Part shown: positions 1 to 7,854 of the stretch, piece by piece
Position numbering within the stretch: position 1 is the first letter of the stretch
Layout: each line of letters begins with the position of its first letter
NCBI GenBank assembly: GCA_018894445.1
Contig: JAHIPJ010000040.1
Span: 1-9,831, forward strand
Length of the DNA: 9,831 nucleotides
Origin: Actinomycetota bacterium
GTDB lineage: Bacteria > Actinomycetota > Humimicrobiia > Humimicrobiales > Humimicrobiaceae
Direction: 5' to 3'
Program-made: the position numbers and the translations under genes
The notes under the pieces: generated by a model
Told to the model about the DNA's origin: nothing
Seen by the model: only the letters and a program-made list of their open reading frames with translations
Database searches by the model: none

Positions 1-19
1 AAATCTGTACAATTAAGCT

Positions 20-41
20 CTTACAGTGTAAAAACTGTAAG
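20..41. repeat. Perfect 8-bp inverted repeat (hairpin)
   Basis: The arms CTTACAGT (20-27) and ACTGTAAG (34-41) are separated by 6 nt, and one more T-A pair extends the stem. It lies about 50 nt beyond the 3' end of the RNase P-like segment in minus-strand sense. Neither flank has a proper T-run, so a terminator role is possible but weak. Confidence 0.35.
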
Positions 42-93
42 AATCTTTAAGAAATGTATCCTATCTAGCTGGCTTATAAGATAAAAAATAGTT

Positions 94-312
94 GGAGTTA
101 GCCTGTAAGCCGAGTTCTGTACTAAATATTTCTATCAATTCTTTAAAAATAATATATAACGACCTCTCTATAAAATCAAAAATACCATACCCTCCACCAA
201 TTTTATATGTGACATTTCTATTTGGCCCTACCAACATCTCATTTCCTTATTGACATCTACTACCAAACTTATTAGAATTGCTACTTAGTCCCATTTAGCT
301 ACGGAATGGAAC
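94..312 (-). ncRNA. rnpB: RNase P RNA (class A-like), 3' half only; probable remnant
   Basis: Read on the minus strand, this segment carries landmarks of the 3' half of bacterial RNase P RNA in the right order. GGCCAAATAG (RC of 218-227) matches the specificity-domain core. GGGTA (RC of 188-192) sits where the tRNA-CCA-binding L15 loop is expected. GATAGA (RC of 131-136) matches the following conserved region, and ACAGAACTCGGCTTA (RC of 106-120) is the CR-V/P4 3' strand, followed by CAGGC and the RNA end near 94. Spacings are close to those I recall for E. coli (35 versus about 41 nt, then 72 versus about 55). The 5' half is not visible: I find no GAGGAAAGTCC-like CR-I, no P4 5' strand (about AAGTCCGAG) and no partner for P1 before the opposing CDS at 378. 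A stem (288-295 with 305-312) pairs fully only in the minus-strand RNA, by a G-U wobble. I read this as a truncated copy or remnant; the 5' boundary is uncertain. Confidence 0.5.
250..278 (+). promoter_or_regulatory. Sigma-70-type promoter for the NEW3/ABC operon
   Basis: TTGACA (250-255, perfect -35) is followed by a 17-nt spacer and TAGAAT (273-278, 5/6 match to the -10). Transcription would start near 285, giving a leader of about 93 nt before the GTG at 378. It is the best plus-strand promoter upstream of the operon. It lies inside, and antisense to, the RNase P-like segment. Confidence 0.55.
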
Positions 313-318
313 TATATT

Positions 319-336
319 AATGCTTTTTAGCATTTT
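319..336. repeat. Short inverted repeat in the operon leader
   Basis: AATGCT and AGCATT form a 6-bp stem around a short T-rich loop, followed on the plus strand by TTAAAA. It lies between the promoter and the ribosome binding site of the gene at 378. It is too short and AT-rich to assign a function. Confidence 0.25.
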
Positions 337-377
337 AAAAAAAATCTTTGAATAAACTTAGAAAAGGAGACGTATAA

Positions 378-1295
378 GTGGAAACCATAAAAAGAAAATT
401 GCCGGTATTTTTTATCATCCTAACTCTTACCCTCTCAATTGTTCTTATGATACCTGGCATGTTATTTGCCCAGGAAGATGAAGCTACTGAAGAGGAAATT
501 GTAGAGCCCGAACCAGAAGAACTTATCTTTGACACCAAACTCCCTAAATTACAGGCTAAAGACGGGGAGACATTTACTTTTAACTTTGATGTAGCCTATA
601 AAGCAGGAGATGAACCATTTGGTATTGAAGAAGGAAAGAGTGAAAAAACCTTTGATATTACAGTTGATTATCCTGCCGGCTGGATTGCTGCAGTGGCATC
701 CGGTAGCACTGAAGCACCAGCTATTAACCTGAAATTTAATAGCAGAGAGAGCTTGAGGCTTATGGCAATTCCACTTGTACAACAGGAACCGGGTGAATAT
801 GAACTTAAAGCTACCTTCAAATCTGCTGTTGAAGGTGATACGCTGGAAGGATCAATAGAATTTACTGCAGTAATAACTGCAACCTATGAAATTAGCCTTA
901 CAACAAAAACAGGAAGACTGAGTACGGAACTGACATCCGGAAAAGATAATCACTACAAACTTATTCTGGAAAATAAAAGTTCTAAATCCGTTGAAAATAT
1001 AAGCTTGAGCTCAACCGAGCCTGAAGGCTGGCAGGTTAGCTTTGATAAGGAGAAAATTGAATCAATTGAAGCCGGAGAAAAAATAGAGATTGATGTAACA
1101 ATCAATCCACCTGAAAAAACCATTGCCGGGGACTATATGATGACCTTTAGAGCATCCAGTGAAAACAGCAATGACAATATTGAACTGAGGGTAACTGTTG
1201 AAACTCCTACCATCTGGGGAATTGTTGGAATAGGAATTATAGTAGTGGTTATAATTGGAGTTGCTGTAATCTTTGCAAGATTAGGAAGAAGATAA
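378..1295 (+). CDS. Secreted, membrane-anchored NEW3-domain protein of an ABC export operon
   Basis: The start is GTG at 378, with GGAGA at 366-370 spaced 7 nt away. The 305-aa product has a signal peptide at about 1-31 (KRK, hydrophobic core, then LFA-Q), an acidic linker at 32-50 rich in E and P, and an extracellular beta-rich region. One transmembrane helix (about 280-301) ends in the positive RLGRR tail, so the bulk should face outside with a C-terminal anchor. Residues about 190-275 have the NEW3/alpha-galactosidase-associated (COG1470-like) pattern: LENKSSKSVENISL, EPEGWQVSF, an I-x-A-G-E turn, INPPEKTIAGDY. Residues about 55-170 look like a first, more divergent Ig-like domain with their own PAGW motif (99-102). 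Three nucleotides separate it from the ABC ATPase, so it is probably an accessory or substrate-facing subunit of that transporter. The domain call is firm; the role is inferred from context. Confidence 0.8.
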   Translation: METIKRKLPVFFIILTLTLSIVLMIPGMLFAQEDEATEEEIVEPEPEELIFDTKLPKLQAKDGETFTFNFDVAYKAGDEPFGIEEGKSEKTFDITVDYPAGWIAAVASGSTEAPAINLKFNSRESLRLMAIPLVQQEPGEYELKATFKSAVEGDTLEGSIEFTAVITATYEISLTTKTGRLSTELTSGKDNHYKLILENKSSKSVENISLSSTEPEGWQVSFDKEKIESIEAGEKIEIDVTINPPEKTIAGDYMMTFRASSENSNDNIELRVTVETPTIWGIVGIGIIVVVIIGVAVIFARLGRR

Positions 1296-1298
1296 ATT

Positions 1299-2240
1299 AT
1301 GAGTGACAACAATAATATAATAATTGCTAAAGATCTATCTAAAAAATACAACGAGCATCTGGTTGTAGACAACCTGAATTTGGCTATTAAAAAAGGTGAA
1401 ATATTCGGGCTTCTCGGTCCCAACGGGGCAGGTAAATCCACTGTTATTCTTATGGCTCTGGGACTTACAGAGCCTTCGTCAGGAAGTATCAATGTTGCAG
1501 GATTTAATTCAACCAGGGAGCCATTAAAGGTTAAAAGAATAACCGGATATCTGCCTGAAAAAGTAGGTTTTTATGACGATATGACTGCAAAGGGTAACCT
1601 TGCCTACACTTCAGAACTTAATAACATTCCCTACAGGGAAACCCCTAAAAAAATTGATGAGGTTCTGGAAATAGTAGGCCTATCCAAGAATAAAAACCAG
1701 CTGGTTAAAACATTTTCCAAGGGAATGAAACAAAGACTGGGAATCGCAGATGTACTTATAAAAGATCCCCAGCTTGTTATTTTTGATGAGCCAACAGAAG
1801 GTCTTGATCTTAAGGTAGCAAATCAGATTCTGCAAACCATTCTGGACCTGAACAAGCAAAAAAATATTACCTTTCTTCTGTCATCCCATCAACTAAACCT
1901 TATGCAGAGAGTATGCCCCAGAGTAGGTATATTATCCAGGGGCAAACTAATCGGTGAAGGAAACGTTGAAAACCTGGGAAGGAACCTGTTTGGCGGAGGA
2001 AAATATAGAATAGAACTGGAGCTTGAAAAAGTAACGGGTGAAATAATAGAAAAGTTAAAAAAATTAGATAAAGTAGTAAATGTAAATAAGGTTGACAACC
2101 AGTTGCAGGTAGTATGCGATAAAGATATAAGACAGGATATATCCAGGCTCATTACCGATGAAGGTATACTTATGACCAGGATGAATATGAAACAGGATGC
2201 ATTAGAAGAGATTTATCTAAAATATTTTAAAGAGGAGTAA
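1299..2240 (+). CDS. ABC transporter ATP-binding protein (ABC-2 exporter type)
   Basis: This is a 313-aa cytoplasmic ATPase that should power the permease encoded next. Visible motifs are Walker A GPNGAGKST (40-48), a degenerate signature FSKGM (139-143) followed by KQRLGIA, Walker B LVIFDEPTEGLD (159-170) with catalytic Glu164, and the H-loop SSHQ with His197. The Q-loop position reads YLPEKVG, with Glu87 in place of Gln; this is seen in NosF/CcmA-like ATPases and need not mean loss of function. Residues about 225-313 form a C-terminal extension of the kind common in drug, sodium and NosF-type ATPases. The ATG lies 3 nt after the previous stop, with GGAAGAAG at 1284-1291 as ribosome binding site, so it is cotranscribed. 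The substrate cannot be read from the sequence. Confidence 0.93.
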   Translation: MSDNNNIIIAKDLSKKYNEHLVVDNLNLAIKKGEIFGLLGPNGAGKSTVILMALGLTEPSSGSINVAGFNSTREPLKVKRITGYLPEKVGFYDDMTAKGNLAYTSELNNIPYRETPKKIDEVLEIVGLSKNKNQLVKTFSKGMKQRLGIADVLIKDPQLVIFDEPTEGLDLKVANQILQTILDLNKQKNITFLLSSHQLNLMQRVCPRVGILSRGKLIGEGNVENLGRNLFGGGKYRIELELEKVTGEIIEKLKKLDKVVNVNKVDNQLQVVCDKDIRQDISRLITDEGILMTRMNMKQDALEEIYLKYFKEE

Positions 2241-2241
2241 A

Positions 2242-3183
2242 ATGAGAAGCATTTTAACCGTATACAGAAAAGAGCTTACCGATCATTTTAGCAGCAATAA
2301 GTTTTTAGTCCTTTTAGCACTTATATATATTGCGGGGTTATCATCAACTTATGTTGCACTTCAAAATATAAGGGAATCAGCAAGCGGACTGAGCAAACAT
2401 GTATTCTTATACCTGTTTACCACTGGAGGAGATGTACTCCCCTCTTTTATAACCTTTATAATCTTTTTCATACCTATAATAGGAATAATCTTTGGCTTTG
2501 ATGCTATAAACAGTGAAAAAAACAGCGGCAATCTGAGCAGGGTTCTATCCCAGCCAATTTACAGAGACAGTGTAATAAACGGTAAATTTCTGGCCGGTAT
2601 CACCACTCTAAGTATCATCATAACAAGCATAGTATTTATAATTTCAGGCATTGGCCTTTTTTCAATCGGCGTGCCGCCAACCTCGGAAGAAATCTTGAGA
2701 ATATTTTTCTTTATATTTATCTGCATTTTTTATGGCGGATTCTGGATGGGACTTTCTATATTATTTTCGGTTATTATGGAGAAAACCGCTGCATCAATAC
2801 TCACTGCCATTGCCATATGGATATTTCTTATGTTTTTCCTTCCAATAATTGCCAATGCCATAGCCAATGCAGTTGTTTCACCGGAAAGTGCTTCCGTGGC
2901 CGACCAGGTGAGAAATTATACTATTGAACACAGTATTTCAAGAATTTCTCCATCCACCTTATTTACTGAAGCCATTGTCATACTACTTGTACCGGTAGGC
3001 GGACATCTATTATTCAGGCCTTTACTCGAAGCAGAAGTAAGCCAGATGATACTCAATCCATTATCCATTGGTCAGAGCTTGATTCAAGTCTGGCCGCAGC
3101 TGGTGGTTATTGTTGCGCTGGCAATCATCTGCTTTGCAATATCATATATTATATTTATGAGACAGGAGATAAGATCAACTTAG
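2242..3183 (+). CDS. ABC-2 family transporter permease (NosY-like)
   Basis: This is a 313-aa integral membrane protein with about six hydrophobic helices (roughly 21-41, 66-88, 118-142, 151-178, 184-210, 284-306). The hallmark is FGFDAINSEKNSGNLSRVLS (84-103) followed by QPIYRDSVINGKFLAG, the cytoplasmic motif of the ABC2_membrane_2/NosY group. ISPSTLFTEA (235-244) is another typical stretch. A long loop between the fifth and sixth helices (about 211-283) could contact the NEW3 partner outside the cell. The start is well defined: GAGGAG at 2232-2237, ATG one base after the ATPase stop. With a single permease gene the transporter probably works as a homodimer. The last 9 bases overlap the end of the convergent rluD gene. 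Substrate unknown. Confidence 0.88.
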   Translation: MRSILTVYRKELTDHFSSNKFLVLLALIYIAGLSSTYVALQNIRESASGLSKHVFLYLFTTGGDVLPSFITFIIFFIPIIGIIFGFDAINSEKNSGNLSRVLSQPIYRDSVINGKFLAGITTLSIIITSIVFIISGIGLFSIGVPPTSEEILRIFFFIFICIFYGGFWMGLSILFSVIMEKTAASILTAIAIWIFLMFFLPIIANAIANAVVSPESASVADQVRNYTIEHSISRISPSTLFTEAIVILLVPVGGHLLFRPLLEAEVSQMILNPLSIGQSLIQVWPQLVVIVALAIICFAISYIIFMRQEIRST

Positions 3184-4149
3184 TCCTGAGGGGTGGTTAC
3201 TTCTCCCTCTTAAAATTTTAAGACACCTCAACAAATCATCTGTGAGCTTATCTTCAAGCACTATTTGTTTTCCGGTTACAGGATGGGTAAATTCCAATCT
3301 TTTTGCATGTAAAAATTGTCTCCCGATTCCTAACTCTTCTGCCATTTTTTTTGATTCCGCGCTGCCATATATCGCGTCTCCTATTATAGGATGGCCGATA
3401 TAACTCAGGTGCACTCTTATTTGATGTGTTCTTCCTGTTTCCGGATGAATATCCAGCAGTGTAGAGTTTTCGAATTCTTCTTTAACCTCAAATCTGGTTA
3501 CGGCATCTCTACCCCTATCAATCGATATGCTCATTTTTTTCCTATCCATTCTGGAGCGGCCAATGGGAAGAATTATCTCACCTTTGCTTTCGGAAAAACT
3601 ACCCCATACCAGCGCAGTATAGGTTTTTTTAATTTCTCTTTCCTTGAACTTTTCTGACAGTAACCGGTGAGTATTATCATCCCTTGCTATTATAAGCAAC
3701 CCTGAAGTATCCTTATCCAGCCGGTGCACAATTCCAGCCCTGTCTTTGCCGGATAAGTTTGACAGCTTATCGTAATGATAGAGAAGGGCATTGACAATTG
3801 TATCTTTACTGAAGCCCGGTACTGGATGGGTCAGTACTCCTGATTTTTTTGATATAACCAGTAGATACTGGTCTTCATAAACTACCCTTAGATTTATTTT
3901 TTGAGGTGTTACTTCAGTATAGGGGCCACCTTCTTTAAAGCCTTCAATAGTAATCCTGTCATTTTCTGCAAGCCTATAGTGCTTGTTTACAACTTTAACG
4001 TTTACTTTTACCTTATCTCTTCCGATTATATTCTGAACATAGCTTCTTGATGTATTCTCTATTCTGCTGGTTAGAAATTTATCAATTCTCTGTCCTGAAC
4101 TTCCAGCATCTACTGTAAAACTTAAAGTGCCGTCTTCTCTCTTACTCAA
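3175..4149 (-). CDS. rluD: RluD/RluA-family 23S rRNA pseudouridine synthase
   Basis: This 324-aa enzyme isomerises uridine to pseudouridine in rRNA, most likely in large-subunit rRNA. An N-terminal S4 RNA-binding domain (about 18-70, from GQRIDKFLTSRI) precedes the catalytic domain. The family motif HRLDKDTSG is at 142-150, with Asp145 as the expected nucleophile. Further conserved stretches are VLTHPVPG (105-112), PETGRTHQIRVHL (236-248) and HPIIGDAIYG (253-262). The length is normal. The start is TTG: its first bases overlap the lspA stop by 4 nt (TTGA), so translational coupling is likely. The GGGAG next to the TTG is too close to act well, and AAAGGAAAG lies about 14 nt upstream. Following lspA is a common bacterial order. 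RluD versus RluC or RluA specificity cannot be fixed by eye. Confidence 0.92.
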   Translation of the reverse strand: MSKREDGTLSFTVDAGSSGQRIDKFLTSRIENTSRSYVQNIIGRDKVKVNVKVVNKHYRLAENDRITIEGFKEGGPYTEVTPQKINLRVVYEDQYLLVISKKSGVLTHPVPGFSKDTIVNALLYHYDKLSNLSGKDRAGIVHRLDKDTSGLLIIARDDNTHRLLSEKFKEREIKKTYTALVWGSFSESKGEIILPIGRSRMDRKKMSISIDRGRDAVTRFEVKEEFENSTLLDIHPETGRTHQIRVHLSYIGHPIIGDAIYGSAESKKMAEELGIGRQFLHAKRLEFTHPVTGKQIVLEDKLTDDLLRCLKILRGRSNHPSGLS

Positions 4150-4640
4150 CTCCCTTGAGTCTTTCCTTTTTTTAAATATTCTCTAAGTATTAGTATTATA
4201 ATAAGGCAAAAACCAATTATAATAAAGCTGTCTGCTATATTAAATACAGGCCAGAATGTAAAATTTAAGAAATCAGTAACCTCCCCTACAAAATATCTAT
4301 CAATAAGATTTCCGAGTGCCCCGCCTAATATGAAGCCCAGGGATACATTATAAAAAGCATAATTAAGCTTAAGCATTATCTTTAATATAATTATTAAGAC
4401 AATAGCTACAAATGATATAATGGTTAAGGTCCTGGTGCTGTCCTGGAATAGTCCAAAGGCTGCACCGGTATTTTTGAGATGGGTTATATAAAAAAACCCG
4501 CGGATTACTTCTATTTCGCTGCTTATCGGAAGTTTTTCTATTATAATATATTTTGTTACTTGATCTAAAATCAAAACACAAACAGCGCTTATTAAAAAAT
4601 ATACATTCATAAGAACATTTCTGATTCCCCTGCTTATCAC
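4146..4640 (-). CDS. lspA: Lipoprotein signal peptidase (signal peptidase II)
   Basis: This 164-aa inner-membrane aspartyl protease cleaves the signal peptide of diacylglyceryl-modified prolipoproteins. All family blocks are present: LDQVTKYII (25-33), LKNTGAAFGLF (55-65), GGALGNLIDR (106-115) with catalytic Asp114, and VFNIADSFI (132-140) with catalytic Asp137. Four hydrophobic helices fit the usual topology, with a basic tail (REYLKKGK). The start chosen is GTG directly after the ileS stop, with GGGGAG inside the ileS end about 10 nt upstream. An ATG at codon 11 has no ribosome binding site at useful spacing. The gene is sandwiched between ileS (0-nt junction) and rluD (4-nt overlap). This shows the cell makes lipoproteins, although no lipobox protein is seen in the window. 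Confidence 0.95.
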   Translation of the reverse strand: MISRGIRNVLMNVYFLISAVCVLILDQVTKYIIIEKLPISSEIEVIRGFFYITHLKNTGAAFGLFQDSTRTLTIISFVAIVLIIILKIMLKLNYAFYNVSLGFILGGALGNLIDRYFVGEVTDFLNFTFWPVFNIADSFIIIGFCLIIILILREYLKKGKTQGS

Positions 4641-7600
4641 TTATACAATACTCCCCATTACTTTTATGCCAATTTTAATTTTTTCATCATTTATCTTAAC
4701 TTCTTTTACAAACATATCTTCTTTAAATTCAGAACTCAAAGATTTACTTAATGTCTCTTTCATTATATAGTTTTTGAACTTCTTTAAAACATCTTCTTTT
4801 ACTGCCGACTCAATAGCTGTATTTATGGTATTTTCTATCTCAAATCCAGCTTCTTTTCTCAAGTTCTGTATCTGGTGCACCAGTTCCCTGCAGAATCCTT
4901 CCTCCAGGAGCTCTCCTGATATAGCAGTAGGAAGCCCTACAGTAAATTCTCCATCACTTTCCACTCCAAATCCCTCTTTGTTTTTTATATCAACCAGAAC
5001 TTCTTCGGGCAAAAGCTCTATTTTTCTGCCCTCTATAGCTAAACTTATATTTTTATCATTTTTAACCTTAAGTGCAATCCGGACTGAACTTTCAGAAAGA
5101 AGCGCGTTCTTTATTTTTGGCACCAGAGAACCATATTTTTTACCCAGTATGGAGAGGTTTGGTTTTATATCATAGGATACCAGTTCATCAAGTTCTCTAG
5201 TAAACTCTAATTCTTTAACATTAAGTTCACTGATTATGATATCCTTAAAATGATTTATAGCCTCTTTTTTACTGGTGTCACCGTCAAAATATATCAACAC
5301 CTTTTCAACCGGCTGCCTGATCTTTATATTGACCTTACTCCTGACCGCTCTCCCAAGGCCTACTATTTTTCTTGCTGTATCCATTTTAAAACTTAGCTCT
5401 TCATCTATCAGGCTCTCATCTGCAGCCGGGTAGCTTTCCAGATGCACACTTTCTTCCCCTCTTCCAAGGCTGCCGGTTAGATTCTTATAGATTTCTTCGC
5501 TCAGGAAAGGTATAAAAGGCGCGCACAGCCTGGAAATAGTCACCAGGCATTCATACAGGGTACTGCAGGCGCTTATCTTGTCTTTATCTTCTTCACTCTT
5601 CCAGAACCTTCTCCTGCTTCTTCTGACATACCAGTTGGAAAGGACCTCAACAAAATTCTGTATCAGCCTGCCGCTTTCAGTAACATTGAAATCATCCATA
5701 AGCTCATTTACTTTTTTTACGGTCAGGTTGAGCTCGGATATTATCCACCTGTCAATCTCAAATCTGTCGCCTACCTCAAGATCATAGTCATAAGGATTAA
5801 AATTATCTATATTGGCATAAATTACAAAGAAAGAATAAGTATTCCATAGAGTAAGTATAAATTTCCTGATTACTTCATCAATGGCTTTTATGGAGAAATT
5901 TTTGGACAGCCATGGTGACACTCCTGTGAAGAAATACCACCTCAAGGCATCGGCTCCCTGCTTGTTTAAAACATCCCACGGTATTACCACGTTGCCCCTG
6001 GACTTGGACATTTTCTGTCCACTTTCATCATTTATAAGACCAAGGCAGAGTACATTTTTAAAGCACGACTTTTTAAACAGGAGTGTAGAGATAGCAAGCA
6101 GTGTATAAAACCATCCCCGGGTCTGGTCAATTGCCTCGCATATAAAATCAGCAGGGAAATTATCCTCAAACAACTCCACATTTTCAAAAGGATAGTGGTA
6201 TTGTGCATAAGGCATTGAACCAGAGTCAAACCAGACATCTATTACTTCAGGCACCCTTTTCATATCCTTACCGCACTTTTCACATTTTATAATAATATTA
6301 TCCACATAGGGCCTGTGCAGATCCAGGCTATCTGGCATATCTATTGCCTTTCCCCTGAGTTCTGCAACACTTCCTATACAGATTTTATGACCATTATCGT
6401 CCATCCATACCGGGAGAGGTGTGCCCCAGTATCTTTCCCTTGTAAGAGCCCAGTCAACATTGTTTTCCAGCCAATTCCCAAACCTGCCGTGTTTTATATG
6501 CCCGGGATACCAGTTAATTTCTTCATTGGATTTTAAAAGATCATCCTTTATCTGGGAGGTTTTTATATACCAGCTCATCCTGGCATAATATATTAATCTA
6601 CTGTCACATCTCCAGCAGAAAGGATAAGAGTGTTTTACTTTTTTAATACTAAAAAGAAGGTTCCTTTCTTTTAGGTCCTTTATTATTTCCGGGTTGGCTT
6701 CCTCTATACCCATACGGGCAAATTTTTCAACCCTTTCCTTAAACTTACCCTCTTCATCAACCATCTGAACAACCGGCAGATTATTTTCCTTTCCTGCATT
6801 CATATCATCTTCACCAAAGGCGGGCGCTATATGAACAATTCCGGTCCCCTCTTCAGTGGACACAAAGTCACCGCCTATTATACTGAAGGCATTGCTGTTA
6901 CCATCCGCATAATCATAAAGTGGCCTATAACGGGAAGAAACCAGCTTACTGCCTTTAAAACTGCCGGTAACCTTACAGTCAGCATCCTCTCCAAAAACTT
7001 CTGCAAGCAAATTTTTTACCAGTATTAGATTTTCACCCTTATACTCCACTTCTACGTAATCGCAAGTCTTATTTACCGCACCGGCCACATTGGAAATTAA
7101 AGTCCATGGAGTCGTGGTCCATACAAGAAAATATGTATTTTCTCTTTCGGCATGAGGGAATTTTACTATAACCGAATAGTCCTCTACTTCATTATAGCCC
7201 AGAGCTGTCTCATGAGATGAAAGCGCCGTTCCGCACCGCGGACAGTAAGGAACAATTTTATAGTCCTGGTATAATAAATTTTTATCCCATATAGTCTTCA
7301 AGATCCACCATACGGTTTCGATATAGTCATTTTTAAAGGTAAAATAAGCATTGTCCATATCCAGCCAGAATCCTATGCGTTTGGTAAGTTTCTTCCAGTC
7401 TTCCTCATATCTCATTACACTTTGCCTGCAGAGCTTATTAAATTTTTCAATACCGATTTCCTCTATTTCTTTTTTGGAATTAATTTTCAGCTCTTTTTCC
7501 ATCTCCAGTTCCACCGGTAGCCCATGAGTATCCCAGCCAGCCTTTCTGGGCACATAATAACCCTTCATAGTCTTATATCTGGGAAAAATATCCTTATAAA

Positions 7601-7787
7601 CACGCGACAGGACATGATGTACTCCAGGAGCTCCATTAGCAGTCGGAGGTCCTTCGTAGAATACAAACTTTTTATCGCCTTCAGATTTTTTCAGGCTTTT
7701 TTCAAAAATATCATTCTTCTTCCAGAAATCTAGAATTTTTTCTTCCAGCTTGACCAGATCTACTTTGCTGTCAACTTTTTTAAACAT
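4641..7787 (-). CDS. ileS: Isoleucyl-tRNA synthetase, type 2, with GVHH active-site signature
   Basis: This 1048-aa class I synthetase charges tRNA-Ile. Landmarks in order: the ATP-site signature in GPPTANGAPGVHHVL (46-60), zinc-type CPRCG (182-186), the CP1 editing domain with WTTTPWTL (223-230) and GTGIVHIAPAFGEDD (314-328, Asp328 for editing), CWRC (391-394), CEKC (502-505), EAIDQTRGWFYTLL (551-564), KMSKS (592-596) and an anticodon-binding helical domain from about 640. The C-terminus is long, without the zinc finger of type 1 enzymes, as in eukaryote-like type 2 IleRS. The canonical HxGH is replaced by G55-V-H57-H58; the codons GGA GTA CAT CAT leave no doubt. The ATG has AAAGG about 8 nt upstream. 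I see no T-box leader in the 74-nt gap before it. It heads a tight ileS-lspA-rluD unit. Confidence 0.97.
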   Translation of the reverse strand: MFKKVDSKVDLVKLEEKILDFWKKNDIFEKSLKKSEGDKKFVFYEGPPTANGAPGVHHVLSRVYKDIFPRYKTMKGYYVPRKAGWDTHGLPVELEMEKELKINSKKEIEEIGIEKFNKLCRQSVMRYEEDWKKLTKRIGFWLDMDNAYFTFKNDYIETVWWILKTIWDKNLLYQDYKIVPYCPRCGTALSSHETALGYNEVEDYSVIVKFPHAERENTYFLVWTTTPWTLISNVAGAVNKTCDYVEVEYKGENLILVKNLLAEVFGEDADCKVTGSFKGSKLVSSRYRPLYDYADGNSNAFSIIGGDFVSTEEGTGIVHIAPAFGEDDMNAGKENNLPVVQMVDEEGKFKERVEKFARMGIEEANPEIIKDLKERNLLFSIKKVKHSYPFCWRCDSRLIYYARMSWYIKTSQIKDDLLKSNEEINWYPGHIKHGRFGNWLENNVDWALTRERYWGTPLPVWMDDNGHKICIGSVAELRGKAIDMPDSLDLHRPYVDNIIIKCEKCGKDMKRVPEVIDVWFDSGSMPYAQYHYPFENVELFEDNFPADFICEAIDQTRGWFYTLLAISTLLFKKSCFKNVLCLGLINDESGQKMSKSRGNVVIPWDVLNKQGADALRWYFFTGVSPWLSKNFSIKAIDEVIRKFILTLWNTYSFFVIYANIDNFNPYDYDLEVGDRFEIDRWIISELNLTVKKVNELMDDFNVTESGRLIQNFVEVLSNWYVRRSRRRFWKSEEDKDKISACSTLYECLVTISRLCAPFIPFLSEEIYKNLTGSLGRGEESVHLESYPAADESLIDEELSFKMDTARKIVGLGRAVRSKVNIKIRQPVEKVLIYFDGDTSKKEAINHFKDIIISELNVKELEFTRELDELVSYDIKPNLSILGKKYGSLVPKIKNALLSESSVRIALKVKNDKNISLAIEGRKIELLPEEVLVDIKNKEGFGVESDGEFTVGLPTAISGELLEEGFCRELVHQIQNLRKEAGFEIENTINTAIESAVKEDVLKKFKNYIMKETLSKSLSSEFKEDMFVKEVKINDEKIKIGIKVMGSIV

Positions 7788-7854
7788 ACCTTATACCTTT
7801 ATATCCTTCCCATTTATAAATAACTGTCCAAAAACTGTTTAATAGATTTTATAT

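Noticed and set aside
1..93. Circularly permuted RNase P RNA with the 5' half lying downstream of the 3' half
   Set aside because: No CR-I/P4 5' strand is present in 1-93 in minus sense. The GCTTATAAGCC motif at about 68-79 resembles the RNA end but only by chance palindromy.
3188..3209. GAGGG...CCCTC hairpin followed by TTAAAATTTTAA as a terminator of the ABC operon
   Set aside because: The stem is only 5 bp with a 12-nt loop and no T-run, and it lies inside the rluD coding sequence.
4774..5175. Plus-strand open frame of 133 aa inside ileS, and other antisense frames such as 1133-1492 minus
   Set aside because: They are shadows of well-supported genes, with low-complexity Ser/Phe/Leu-rich translations, no ribosome binding sites and no family motifs.
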